A stretch of 42,330 bases of DNA, from NCBI RefSeq assembly GCF_025766255.1, contig NW_026516880.1, positions 1 to 42,330 of the forward strand, in the 5' to 3' direction. The translations under genes and the position numbers were made by a program. Of this stretch, positions 32,615 through 42,330 are shown one piece after another; the stretch's first letter is position 1, and each line of letters starts with the position of its first letter. The notes under the pieces are model-generated. The model worked only from the letters and a program-made list of their open reading frames with translations. It searched no databases and had not been told where the DNA came from. The stretch is from Zychaea mexicana. Its lineage: Eukaryota; Mucoromycota; Mucoromycetes; Mucorales; Lichtheimiaceae.

Positions 32615-33736
32615 GTGCTGACTAGAAATCGTCTTGCTTGTGCTTCACTAAATTATAATACTTATGTTGACACAAAGTTGTTTGCTTGCCATCTGGATAC
32701 ACGGTATGTTTACTCGGCATATATCATCATAGTTCTGTCGTGTGCAGGGTCTTCCAAACTGTGCGATAGACGGTGCGCACGACAACTGCGGAATACTAAA
32801 TTAGTCGTGCGCGAGGTCAATTTTTGTCGCGCGCGTAGTAATTCCCATGATAATGCTCATTTCCTCCAATTAGCCAACGATTGCTTCTACCTAGCCAATG
32901 CGATCAAAAAGAAGATCAAAGCTGCAAAAGCTATTTACGGTCAAAATTCACGCAGTGGAACTACTAAAGAAGCAATGGTTGTCCGTACTGGCCAAGTCGA
33001 TCAGGAAATGAAGGCCGGGCTAGCAGCTTTGGAACGAGAGGTGGTCGAGCGCGTATGAAGACGCGTCAAGCTGAAATTGCCGATAAGTATGGCAAACGCA
33101 ACACCTGGCAGCGGATTTTGGCGCTTCATAACGATCAAGAAGGTTATATTATCTTTTTGATAGCTTGATAGGCGTGACAAGGATCTAGTTATCGAATTAA
33201 ATGCTGATTTCTGTATTTTAGATAGGAGAGTGTTGAAAAATGATAATGGACAAGCTGAACAGATTATAGCACAAAAGTCTGAGGAATACCATGCTTTGAT
33301 GAATGTTCCCGAGCTCAGGGCGGACCTCATTCGAGCAACAGAAGATTATAATGGAAGCATCGGTGCCACTGAGCAAAAAGCCGTTCAATCGGCAAAGCTG
33401 AATATGAAGCTCCTCATCGGCTGTTTGAGCCGTAATGTAAGACAGCTAAAAACAAAATGCGGCGTGGAAACTTATTGTCTGTTCTCCACAGAAAAGATCA
33501 CAAGTAAAGTGATTCCAGCAGATGCATCTGGCTCAGGCAATTCTTCTTTTTCCTGTTCGTCAAGGATAATATTATACTAAGAATTCGATGTAGATGTTGG
33601 GGTCGACTTCTTGGAGAAAGTTGAAGCAGGGCGAATTGCCGAAGTCACTGTTAAACTTAAGGAGCTCTTTAAACAAGAATGCTATAATATTTTAACAAAT
33701 ATACGTAGATATATATATAATCAAAATAGTTTACTT
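32615..33736 (+). pseudogene. Second decayed gene, unrecognised family
   Basis: An open segment up to 33058 carries NDCFYLANAIKKKIKAAKAI and QVDQEMKAGLAALEREVVER. After a frame shift at about 33055 it continues as KTRQAEIADKYGKRNTWQ to a donor at 33142. A matched acceptor (TATTTTAG, 33222) restores a coding frame with QIIAQKSEEYHALMNVPELR and LKTKCGVETYCLFS. A TAA near 33578 then interrupts it, and the same frame goes on with EFDVDVGVDFLEKVEAGRI to about 33736. The helical, charged composition is protein-like throughout. At least one shift and one stop indicate decay. No conserved domain is recognised. Confidence 0.45.
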
Positions 33737-33890
33737 GAATCTAACCTTCTTATTTAGCTGCTGACGCCACGCATTCCACTTTTTCGTAAATCGACGATGC
33801 ACTTGCACGTTCCTCTTCATCGCCTGCCGAAAATCGGCCTAAAGCTGTTGAAAACCATTCCTCTTCTCGTGGAGTCAAGCGGGCCGGGAT

Positions 33891-34163
33891 GTGATTGCAT
33901 ACCCAGATATCGCACGCGTCACCACATGTAACTTTTGCGGCGACATCTTCTTGCATCAGCATAACACGTATCATCGCTGTCCAGATCGTAACGGCGACGT
34001 CCTTAGCTCTCAAGAACACGAGCTTCTGTACGTACGGGCACTCTACGCACATGACATTCTCGACGATCTACAACTAGAGCTAAATGGCACTATATTGGAA
34101 CAGCAAGGGATTCGGTCTTTTGATGCAGTGGCGATATTGACCGAGATTCTTCTCTTCTTTTAA
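33891..34163 (+). CDS. Short zinc-finger-like ORF
   Basis: Ninety residues from ATG to TAA. Residues 12-30 read TTCNFCGDIFLHQHNTYHRC, a C-x2-C followed by His and His-x-Cys spacing that could bind zinc in a C2H2/C2HC manner. A Leu/Asp-rich segment follows. A minus-strand frame of 100 codons (34052-33750) covers part of the same DNA and cannot be excluded. The neighbourhood of decayed genes suggests a mobile-element origin or a fragment. Confidence 0.3.
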   Translation: MIAYPDIARVTTCNFCGDIFLHQHNTYHRCPDRNGDVLSSQEHELLYVRALYAHDILDDLQLELNGTILEQQGIRSFDAVAILTEILLFF

Positions 34164-34421
34164 TATATAGAGTGCGAGGTGATCCCTTTTGTGACGAAAA
34201 GAGGTACACAAGCATTTCTGATATATAAGGAAAGCATAGAGTAACCAAAAAAAATTAGTCTGTGCTTTCGCTCAGGTTTGAAAGGGCACCAGACTCGCTG
34301 CCGACCAGATCCACATCATGCTGCCTTTCCATCAATCCTGGATCTAGTAAGTGTATATGTAAACATTTCAAATCGATGCTTGACTATACAGATATCACAA
34401 CAATCCAACCTGGAAAACTGA

Positions 34422-36292
34422 TTAATTAAACATGCTGCCAATATTGTTTATCAACTCATTATAAATAAAAGTACAAGCCAGACTGCAAATATCACCGCAA
34501 TGGTACTCAATTATTAAAAATATGTTGTATGGCATACGAAGATCATCTGCCCGAGATAATCCTGAACACCCCATGACTTCAATCTTTTTACTAGATCCTT
34601 CAATGATACGAAAAGCATTGATGCCTGCATTGGTGAGACTATAGATCCGTGAAACACGCAATAGCACCGAGCTTTCGACTTGTTCAAAATGCTCAAGGAC
34701 AGCACCAGTAACACCTTTCACGGCTGTCAGTTCCAGATTCAGTATTTTGGTTTCCTCAAGTCGTTGTGCCCACACAATCCATCCTGCCTCTGTGAGAAAG
34801 TCGTCGACACTATTACTGTACGGTGATGTGCGGGTTCAAGCTTAATCTCCTGACTAGTGGGTGCTGTGATGGTTCGCACAACTGCATTGGACCTTGGTTG
34901 TCGATGGGTATGTTCGTGAGACGCATTTTTTCAAGCTGTTGCAAACGTCGAAGCGGAGTAAGATCGCAAAGAGGATTCTCGCTGAACATGTGAAGGAAAT
35001 TTCGCAAGGAAAGTATACGGAGCCGTTGCAGCGTACCGATGGTTGCGATAATGCTGTTCAGATACTGCGTTATTCCAGCGCGATTTCCAACTTCCAAGAT
35101 CTCATTTTGTTGCTGCATGAGCAAAATCTGGGACCAATCTTCGCTTGACATACCAGTGATGTCCGTCAACCCCAAACTTGTCAGCTGTGTGAATTGGTTG
35201 CGTGCCAAGACATCCCAGCAATGAATATCAGAAAGACCACAGGCGACTATACGTAAATGTTCTAGTATCGGCTGCGATTTTACTACTATCGGCATGATCC
35301 TCTCGTGTCCCTTGCCGTTGAATAGCAGTTCATAAGCCATACTGCCTTCCTCGCCATCATTCGATGCTTTCCTTTCAGTTACTTAATATAAGCACTCGTG
35401 CTTCTTGATAGTGAAATCCATCTGTCTGCTATGACTGGTTCGCTGCATTCCCACATAATGTAGCGTAATAGAGGGCACAGCTCATAAGCTGTATAGATGT
35501 TGGTTGGAGATACGTTGTTGAATCGTGAGTAAGGCGATAATATCAAGTACTTGATGTGGGAGCAACGCTGCAATAAGGGACGGATCCGGTATTTAAAACT
35601 GAGAACACCGTCCAGTCTTAAGAAGATAATGTTGTGTATCGGTGGCCTTTTGTGTCTGCTTCTGCCATCAACTTGTTCAAGAGTAGCGTCTGATAAGTTA
35701 GTGCGGCCAGCAAACATCACTGAAAGATGCGTTAATGACGGCAAGAAGTCCAGTAGCATTGGCAGCGAGATATCGCAAGTGTGAAATGAAATCGTCAGAG
35801 CAGTTAGCGTATGCGAGAAATATCTGATGAATCCTGGCAGTAACGTGCTACTGTCGAAAATCGGTTGTAATTGTTTGCTATGCACATGGTTGCTGATGTC
35901 TTATTTTTTAACAAAGAAAAAGCTTTAGTATATCTTTTGCGCATAAGCAGTAGTAAGTACTACCGAATACGCGATGCTCTTAACGCAAAAAAAAAGAGTA
36001 TCGTTTTACTTCACCAAAGAAGCGAATGCTGTATCTTCGCCAAGCAAGTCGTTCCAGTACTTTATACGTGGCTTGAGATTTGATGTATACTGATTCGACT
36101 TGTTGTCCCAAACATTGAAGCATCGCATCGCTCCTTTTGTTCCATGCATCAGGCGAGATTCCCACCAGTGTCCACAGGGCTGTCTGGTAAGTGGGGATCG
36201 CGTATAACCAGCGGCGACATACTTTCACACATTCGACACAGCCCGCTGTCCGATAAACGAGAAGATGTACTGAATGATTCGGGAGGCAAAAT
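34422..36292 (-). pseudogene. F-box / leucine-rich-repeat protein, frame-broken
   Basis: The F-box is spread over three frames at 36292-36180: ILPPE, then IIQYIFSFIG, then CVECVKVCRRWLYAIP. Two single-base losses are therefore implied. The following leucine-rich repeat region continues at 35885-35379 (LTALTISFHTCDISLPMLLDF, LPSLTHLSVMF). A likely small intron (GTAACT to GAAGGCAG) leads to 35340-34813, with LRIVACGLSDIHC, LTSLGLTDITGM and LRILSLRNFLHM. A shift near 34820 enters the last block (SVDDFLTEAGWIVWAQRLEE) to TAA at 34424-34422. Intact relatives would be substrate-recognition subunits of SCF ubiquitin ligases. A poly-T run near 35990 marks another break. Alternatively some breaks could be assembly errors, but there are at least three. 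Confidence 0.7.
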
Positions 36293-37455
36293 CGAGATCA
36301 AATCAGTCATATTACGTGTATGTGAAAGGGGACGCGCGAAAAGAAATTTGGCACGAGGCTTTTAATCGAACAAAGCCTGTATAACATAATCCGGACTCGT
36401 GAAATAATGTGTCCGACAAAGGAAAAGCAAGTCGAAACAGGTAGCTCACCTGAATTTTATTTGGAAAAGGGGGACCCTGAAGATTGATCTATTGTAACCA
36501 CCAGTAACTTCATTAAATCTATGCTATCATAGCGATACGCAGATACACATTAGAACAGGGCTCTTTCTAAAACCATCGACTTCTCGATACAAAGGAAAAG
36601 GCTTCAATCAATACTCGGGTTTATTGTTTGCGAGCCGCAAAAGTCATATATAAGTAACGAATCGCTTGGCCTGGAAAGCACAGCATCCCTGTGTGCAAGT
36701 TTCGGTAGAGCAACTATATCATATCTTTAACAGGTCCCCTGATATCTTTGGTGAGCGATCATCACTTTCAAATAGGTGACGCATACCTTGAAAATATGTA
36801 ACGAAGTAAAGTTAAATAAGAAAAGGAAGAGAGAAGTGAAGGTGTAAGGGGGGGAAAGAGCTGTTACAAGAATCACGCTTTGAAAGCAGGCATATCGGAA
36901 ACGTCAGTGCAAGCTTTTCGATCCAGGTGAAACCCAAATGATAAGAAAATCGTGTTGTGATAAGCTACGTGCAGGAAGAGTGAGAGAGACGAACAGCTGA
37001 AAAAAAAAACTTCCAATTTACAGATCTGACAATTATACATGTCTGCTGGCGCTGCTCTGGCGTTGTCTCTTATAAGAAAACCTCTTTCTAAGAAGGCTTG
37101 GACCATATCCTCGGTAACAATTTTATTTCTTGACAATTGCTTTGGCAATTTAGGCGAACACAGAAAGTGAAAAAGAGTGCCAAAGCATTGTGATCGTGTT
37201 ACTTTCGGCTACGATACAGAGCCACTGTCACTGTTCCCCGCTTTGTTTAGCACGGAGCTGTGAATGGATGGAGGGGGGAGTAATTAGCTTTTTGTTCGCG
37301 AAAAAAGAAAAAGGAACTTGTCGTGCACATAAAAAAAAGGCGAGGCAAAAACGGTAAAACGTTTATGCGGAAATTGCGAAAAAGAAAAATATATTTTTTA
37401 TTTTGTTTATCATTTTCTTATTTGTGTGTAATAAATAATAAAAAAAAAGTTCGTT
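36293..37455. other. Spacer with one weak ORF
   Basis: A minus-strand frame without ATG (about 37200-36873) reads NKIVTEDMVQAFLERGFLIR. It has a 26-nt GT-AG-like insert before the segment ending FKA. It may be a fragment of a gene; nothing is recognised. The rest is AT-rich. Confidence 0.4.
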
Positions 37456-38061
37456 TCAATTATCCCAACATATACCGTTGGCATCACATGCACCCGAAGG
37501 TTCACGATCGGCTGCCGGAGTATATGACCACATTCCCACTGGTATATATTGCAAATTTTCTTCAGGGCGCGGACCACTGAATCTGCCGATCATCAGAAGA
37601 ATTATGACAATAGCCAGCACAAGCAATGACCCGATCATGGCACAGAGCAGTGCATCTGTACTACAGACCAAAGCTGTACCAAAACGAACTGAAGAGAAGA
37701 GAAAAAAGAAAGGCGAAATTGCTCGCTTTATATAGACATTTTTCTCGTTCGGGACTTCAAATCCCCGTGAATTCTCATTGGCCCAGATAACGGGTTGCGT
37801 ATCAACTTGTGGGTTGCCTACTATGATATAACAAAACATACAGCACCAAAGGAAATGAAAGGAGTGGTATACTTGATGGTCAAGTAGACAAGCGTGCTTC
37901 GGCGGTAGTGGTACGTGTCTCTCACCATGGGCTGCTGTACCTCCGATGCTGTCGCCGCTTGGTTGTGAGGGGTCCGTGCACGGCACCGTGTCAAGCGAAA
38001 ACAAAGACACGAATGTAAATGAGCATGTAGATTTACGGAAGAAATGCTTTTCTGTGAGCAA
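37456..38061 (-). CDS. Probable single-pass membrane protein, gene model unresolved
   Basis: The frame is open for about 200 codons to a TAA at about 37456. A strong membrane helix lies near the C-terminal side (AMIGSLLVLAIVIILLMIG), followed by a Pro/Gly-rich tail ending GICWDN. Upstream, TDPSQPSGDSIGGTAAH ends at a consensus GTGAGA donor (about 37925). A CATAG acceptor 105 bases later rejoins in phase at VGNPQVDTQPVIWANENSRG. So one intron at about 37925-37821 is likely, and the segment rich in His/Cys/Phe between them is not protein. The 5' end lacks an ATG in this frame. An upstream exon beginning MELAAGRIVSYAV (near 38150) may supply it, but its splice site is not settled. No family is recognised. 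Confidence 0.45.
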   Translation of the reverse strand: MLTEKHFFRKSTCSFTFVSLFSLDTVPCTDPSQPSGDSIGGTAAHGERHVPLPPKHACLLDHQVYHSFHFLWCCMFCYIIVGNPQVDTQPVIWANENSRGFEVPNEKNVYIKRAISPFFFLFSSVRFGTALVCSTDALLCAMIGSLLVLAIVIILLMIGRFSGPRPEENLQYIPVGMWSYTPAADREPSGACDANGICWDN

Positions 38062-38410
38062 TAAAATGGCAATATAGGATTGTCTGACACGGTAAGCAAC
38101 TTAACAGATTCTACGGCATAGGACACGATCCTCCCAGCAGCCAGTTCCATTTCACCCAACAAGATAAACAGTATAAAGCGTAGTCCACAGACGATTCCAT
38201 TTTGCTAGTATCTTTTGACTGCATGTGCGGTGTGCGGGAATAGATACAACACACACTTGACTCCAACGCTGCAGTGTATCAAAGATCGTTATCTTTTATT
38301 GTGAAGCGTGCTTGTCTACTGTTGCTTTATAATTTTCGCCATCCGCCAACAGTTCTCTGAACTACGCCGTGTAACCTCTATCCAAGTATGTACAGGATTT
38401 TTCCTAATGA
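38062..38410. other. 5' flank of the membrane-protein ORF
   Basis: Possible first exon near 38150-38090, otherwise no feature. Confidence 0.35.
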
Positions 38411-38617
38411 TTGGCGGGGCTTTTTTCCCATCATGGCGGGCCTTTTTTTTTCATTTTGGCGTTGGGGTGTGTTTGTGATTGGCGGTGTGATTTTCGTGAA
38501 TGGCAGGAGGAAAAAAATACAATGGCGGCCGAATTACAGATTGATGGCAGAATAATAAATTCATAAAGGCGGCCGTAATTTCAGGTTGATGGCAGAATAG
38601 TAAATTCATAATGGCGG
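38411..38617. repeat. Array of TGGCGG/TGGCAG motifs beside the transposon
   Basis: About ten copies of a short motif, TGGCGG or TGGCAG usually preceded by A or T, lie in one orientation. They start near 38411, 38433, 38456, 38479, 38499, 38522, 38543, 38568, 38588 and 38611. Two of the intervals are nearly identical 44-45-bp direct repeats (38523-38566 and 38567-38611) containing GATGGCAGAAT and AAATTCATAA. The array lies 170-380 bases beyond the transposase stop codon, where subterminal binding sites of a transposon would be expected. Confidence 0.8.
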
Positions 38618-38786
38618 TTGGGTAATTACTGTAATCGTTTTGCCTTCTTTTTCTCAGCATGACAGTTAATGATTTTCGACAACTCTATAATTTATTAAAA
38701 AAATCATATATAAATATGAAAAAAAAAGTAAAAGGAAAAAATATCGAAGGGCAGTAAAAAAAAATATATAAAATATGAAAAAAAAA

Positions 38787-40356
38787 CTACAGCATTTTCT
38801 CTCCTTCTATACACCTAGGCACAAACGTAAGGGAATGGCGAATCCATCCTTGGCAATCTTGGGCGGTGACTTCATGGGCGGAGTTGATGATGCGCGGTAG
38901 CAAGGTGTCGTCTGTGGTCAGTAAATGGCGTTTGACACCTGCCTTGAGCTTTGACCAAAATTCCTCAATTGGATTGAGGAATGGGCTGTAGGGCGGGAGA
39001 AAGAGGATCTCGAATCCTTGCTTGTCAATGGCATCCCGAACTTCATCAGTCTTGTGGATAGCGGCATTATCCAATACCAAGGTCCTTCCACCCATACCAT
39101 TTTCAGTGAGCACCTTCATCATCACTTCCAAAAATTCGATAGAATGCTCCGCCCGAGTGCCGATTTTGCCCACCACCTTTTCTTCACCGTCATGCGTCTT
39201 GCGTTTCTTGGAAGCGACAACCACTTGAGGTCTCCGGAGACTCAAGTTGACTACACCTTCACCAGTGATGGCACCCAAGATCGTAATATTCACCCCACGC
39301 GACTTAGAAACCAAGGCCTTGGCGGGCTCACCTCGTCTTGATCGACCAAAGTTACGCTTGATGTGCATGTTGAAGCCAGCCTCATCAATAAAGACGCATT
39401 TGTAGTAATCAATGCCACTGGCTTCAAATGCGTATGCCCAGTTGATCCGGGAAGCGATCGTTTCATCGGAGTTGCGGTACTCGGAGATCCGTTCCAACTT
39501 CTTCAAGGTAAGCCCGCATTTGTTGACAAGGTGCTTTTGGAGGCCACTTTGGGTGATGCTGATGCCGAATCGATCAACAAGCGATTGTTGTGCTTCTTTT
39601 AGGGTCGCATCTGACTTGGTATCGTAATACGCCTGGAGAAATGCCGTGTGTTCGGGTGCCAAGGTTGGTGGAGGACCAGGTGATTTGCCCATCGTACTTG
39701 GTAGGTATGGTTCGCCTTCAACAAATCGTTTCCAGTATCGTTGTGCAGTTCGTTCCGGGATCAAAAGGTCGCGCCCAGCCTCTGCAGCGTTTAAGGTGAC
39801 GTTTTGAATCCTGTCGATCAGTTGAATAATCTCTGGATCTCGATACACTCGATGAGCCCCTAAAAAATATTAGAATTGTTATGTTAGATATCAAACACAA
39901 CTGGAAGTTTAATGGTCTTGGTAAGGTTTAATAATATTGGGTAGCATACTTTTTGGAACAATGGTTTCTTGTTGAGGATTTTTGCGAGGCCTTCCTCTTC
40001 CTTTTTTCGCTGGTTCTGTTCGATCTTGAGTGGCTGCGGTAACAGTCGAAGTAGACGCTGGAGTATCTGTTACCTTGGAAGTAGAAGTTCTCTGCTGAAT
40101 TATCAATTTTTAGTTAGTAAAAGTTTGAAATACCCATTAAATATCATAAAGTTATCGACGAGTAGTTAATAACAAAAAAAAATAGTACCTGCAACGTATT
40201 TTTTATCTTGGTCATTGATACGAGGGATTGCACACCACCGGTAAAATCACTGCACTCGTTGGATACAATTTGATATATATCATCGACTTCCATCTCGTCT
40301 TCGTACACATCAACATCGGTAGTGTAAGGTAGTAGTAAACTTTTAATAGGTAGCAT
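38787..40356 (-). CDS. Tc1/IS630-type DD34E transposase with AT-hook, apparently intact
   Basis: Three exons (40356-40189, 40094-39950, 39859-38787) join in phase to 461 residues. The first exon starts MLPIKSLLLPYTTD and is acidic (YEDEMEVDD). The second has an AT-hook (KKGRGRPRKNP). The third begins with a helix-turn-helix region (GRDLLIPERTAQRYWKRF), then a linker PGPPPTLAPEH and a second helix-turn-helix. The catalytic domain follows: VFIDEAGFNMHIKR (first Asp), LVLDNAAIHK (second Asp) and NPIEEFWSKLK (Glu). Thirty-four residues separate the second Asp and the Glu. LFLPPYSPFLNP is typical of the superfamily. It should cut and paste its element at TA sites in the nucleus. The start is the first in-frame ATG. 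With no stops, all catalytic residues and good splice sites, it may be active. Confidence 0.92.
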
Positions 40357-40471
40357 GATAATAGGTAACTAGAAAAATCAAATGAAAATGTGAGGATGAG
40401 TTTTAGTGGATAAACTACGTTGGCTTTATATATACATTTTATCCCTATGCATCCATCATCAAGTTTTTGCA

Positions 40472-40607
40472 TAATGTGCAAGTTAGGTTACATGGAACAC
40501 CTCAATCTTTTTCTGCGTAATGTGCAAGTTAGGTTACACGGAACACCTCAATCTTTTTCTGCGTAATGTGCAAGTTATGTTACACGGAACACCTCAATCT
40601 TTTTTAT
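40472..40607. repeat. Three tandem 46-bp repeats containing GGAACACC
   Basis: Copies begin at 40472, 40518 and 40564. Each reads TAATGTGCAAGTT, then ATG/AGG, then TTACAYGGAACACCTCAATC, ending in a T-rich run. They lie about 120-250 bases upstream of the transposase ATG and contain the same core (CAYGGAACAC) as the dispersed motifs at 41.4-42.0 kb. They may act as promoter or transposase-binding sites. Confidence 0.95.
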
Positions 40608-40926
40608 TCTGCTGATCAGTTGCGATTTATTCTCATGTATGTGTTGCTGGAGGGGATATGAAAGTTTAGGAAAATAATTGTGGATAAGCCTATAGAAAAG
40701 AAGATGTTACCAGTTGTTCTCTAATCTGAGCAATTATCTGCATAGTAAAATGTAGAAAGGAATGTCAATAACGCACGGACATCCAAATGTCGTTTATCCA
40801 TCATCCAACAATACTCCTTCCCGTTTACCAATACCCAACCATGTTACAAGAAATATTATATCATTATTAAATAAACAAGTCATTTGAATTAAACCAGCAA
40901 CAAGAAAAAAAATTTATTAAAAAAAA

Positions 40927-41349
40927 CTATTGTTGCAAAGCAGATGCCAGAACATCCTCACTAATTTTCGTAATTATACTTGGCTGCGCTTGTGCTGGAC
41001 GGGCACGATGGCGGGGCCTTGGGGGTGGAGCTGGCATCCGTGGTCGGTAAGTGCGAATCAACTTTGCTGCCGTTGACTTCGGCATCCCGACGGTCGCGCC
41101 AGCTTCTTCAGCACTACGTCCTTCGTAGAAATAGGCTTTGAGAACCGCCACAACATCTTCTTGGGTGTATTTGCGGGGTGCCCTTCTTCTTCGCTCGGAT
41201 GATGGTGGCGACAATGATGATGATGGTGGTGGCGACAATGATGATGATGATGGTGATGGAGTGTCTTCTTCGAACTCGGCAAATGGCAGTGCATCGTTGT
41301 AGATGTTTTCTTCCATGACAATATCTTCGTATTCGATTAATTCAGACAT
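40927..41349 (-). CDS. Helix-turn-helix protein, probable second transposon ORF
   Basis: A single exon of 140 residues starting MSELIEYEDIVMEENIY. The N-terminal 30 residues are acidic, followed by a Ser/Pro run (about residues 30-50) and a basic RRRRAPRK. A homeodomain-like helix-turn-helix follows (YTQEDVVAVLKAYF, then AEEAGATVGMPKSTAAKLIR), with a Pro/Arg-rich stretch before the C-terminus. It resembles the DNA-binding part of Tc1-like transposases without a catalytic domain. It is divergent in sequence from, but parallel in layout to, the transposase (acidic start, basic patch, HTH). It shares the transposase orientation and sits between two groups of GGAACAC repeats, so it is probably an accessory or regulatory protein of the same element, or a separate nested element. 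This link is inference. Confidence 0.6.
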   Translation of the reverse strand: MSELIEYEDIVMEENIYNDALPFAEFEEDTPSPSSSSLSPPPSSSLSPPSSERRRRAPRKYTQEDVVAVLKAYFYEGRSAEEAGATVGMPKSTAAKLIRTYRPRMPAPPPRPRHRARPAQAQPSIITKISEDVLASALQQ

Positions 41350-41410
41350 TTTATGTTGGGAGCGATAAACAATCAATTCACCTATAGCTCACTGCTTAAA
41401 TACTTTTCAG

Positions 41411-41968
41411 ACAGAACACTTGCTCAAAAAATGCTAAATAAAAGTTCACTAAGATGATGCATAATGTAAGGTTTTATGGAACAATTACTCAACAAATACC
41501 GGATAAAAGCAAAGTCGTATGGAACACTTGCTTAGAGTAAAAGCTCATCACTCAGATGTCTAATGCAAGGTTGTACGGAGCACTTGATTGAAATTTCACA
41601 AAGCAAAAGTCCATGACAACGATCTAAGATTGAAAATTCACAAAGCAAAAATCTATGACAACGATCTAAAGTTAAAGTTGCATGGAACAGTTGCTTAGGG
41701 CAAAGAAGAAGGTGTTTTAAGTCAGGTTTGCATGGAACACCTGCCCAAAAAGCATCTCATCGTACCTGGCTCTATCCCGCTGCGGACAGACTCTGTCTTG
41801 ATATGGGTTGGCTTTTCGCATGGAACACCCAGTCAGTCCACTAAAATATCTAGCGCCTATGTTGTACGGAACACATGCTTAAAGAAGTCAACTCATTGTG
41901 CTGGTTCTATCTCATCGCGGGCCGATCCTGTCTTATTATGGGTTGGCTTTTCGCATGGAACACCTGCT
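41411..41968. repeat. Dispersed same-orientation CATGGAACAC(C/T)TGCTTA motifs
   Basis: At least nine imperfect copies lie near 41411, 41475, 41516, 41573, 41681, 41731, 41819, 41863 and 41953. The core is (C/T)ATGGAACAC or TACGGAACAC, most often followed by YTGCTTA. Two larger direct repeats surround them. One is about 38 bp (41597-41634 and 41637-41676, sharing TTCACAAAGCAAAA and ATGACAACGATCTAA). The other is about 65 bp (41765-41830 and 41900-41963, sharing TATGGGTTGGCTTTTCGCAT). The spread suggests decay of an older tandem array lying 5' of the HTH gene. Confidence 0.85.
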
Positions 41969-42330
41969 AAAAGAAATTATAAACTAGCACATTCTGTTCC
42001 ACTTCTTGTCAACTATCGACTCCGCTCTAGTGTGGCATGTGCCACGACCAAATCTAGTACCACGCCTGCTCCATAAACCATATCTTAGTTGGCAATGCCT
42101 AATCAGCCAAATATTGTTTATTTGATCAATAATAACAATTCATTCTGGCAGTAACCCCTTAGTGATGAAAATAACAGACAATGGACAATTATAATTGGGG
42201 CTCCAAACAGGCATGGCCTAATGGGTAATGGGTATTCCTAACAAGTAAAGATTATCTACCAATACTTGACGAGTAAAGATTTTCGGGCAACAAATCTGTA
42301 CCGTGCCCGTCAGGTGGTTACCGATATTAC
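41969..42330. other. Right window edge, nothing supported
   Basis: AT-rich sequence with a short repeat of AAGTAAAGATT / GAGTAAAGATT at about 42243-42280. No gene, and no terminal inverted repeat paired with the left side, was recognised. Confidence 0.5.

Noticed and set aside
33750..34052. Minus-strand 100-codon ORF
   Set aside because: No recognisable motif; the overlapping plus-strand frame has a zinc-finger-like pattern.

Overview
The window looks like nuclear DNA of an early-diverging fungus, most probably a Mucoromycota (Mucorales-type) genome. Genes are split by many short GT-AG introns of roughly 40-180 nt. The proteins are eukaryotic: a cytochrome b5-acyl-CoA dehydrogenase fusion, a fungal MFS hexose transporter, a PTPMT1-like phosphatase, a PSMG4-like proteasome chaperone and an F-box/LRR relic. 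The rest is AT-rich spacer and transposon debris. Species assignment is inference. Splice models were built by hand from reading frame, splice-site and phase agreement, without transcripts or database searches.

Left part (1-27.7 kb), gene-bearing and almost all on the minus strand. A truncated plus-strand gene end encodes a C-terminal membrane helix (1-68). Then come a NUDX14-type ADP-sugar diphosphatase (3036-1860), a plus-strand Fanzor/TnpB-like C-terminal remnant (3739-4315), a small two-exon ORF (5461-5148), a coiled-coil protein (8630-7134), the cytochrome b5/acyl-CoA dehydrogenase (11307-8888), the sugar transporter (15824-13599), the PTPMT1-like phosphatase (20763-19637), a secreted eight-cysteine defensin-like precursor (21641-21297), an aldo/keto reductase split by a foldback minisatellite (24105-22063), the PSMG4-like chaperone (24889-24340) and a small type I membrane protein (27699-27304). 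These are independent housekeeping or metabolic genes rather than an operon-like system.

Middle part (28.6-36.3 kb), a gene graveyard. It holds a Tc1/IS630-like transposase broken by stops and frameshifts, two unrecognised decayed multi-exon genes, a short zinc-finger-like ORF and an F-box/LRR gene with at least three frame breaks.

Right part (37.4-42.3 kb). An unresolved membrane-protein ORF is followed by an apparently intact Tc1/IS630-type DD34E transposon region. It has a three-exon transposase with an AT-hook, a second helix-turn-helix ORF, and two different same-orientation arrays of short motifs: TGGCGG-like motifs beyond the transposase stop and CATGGAACAC-like motifs around the second ORF.

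The most unusual structure is at 22604-23089. About 485 bp of 32-bp repeats form two inverted arms inside one exon of the aldo/keto reductase. The ends are perfect 15-bp inverted repeats, and the sequence is nearly free of stop codons in every frame. The flanking exon halves are otherwise intact and rejoin exactly in phase.
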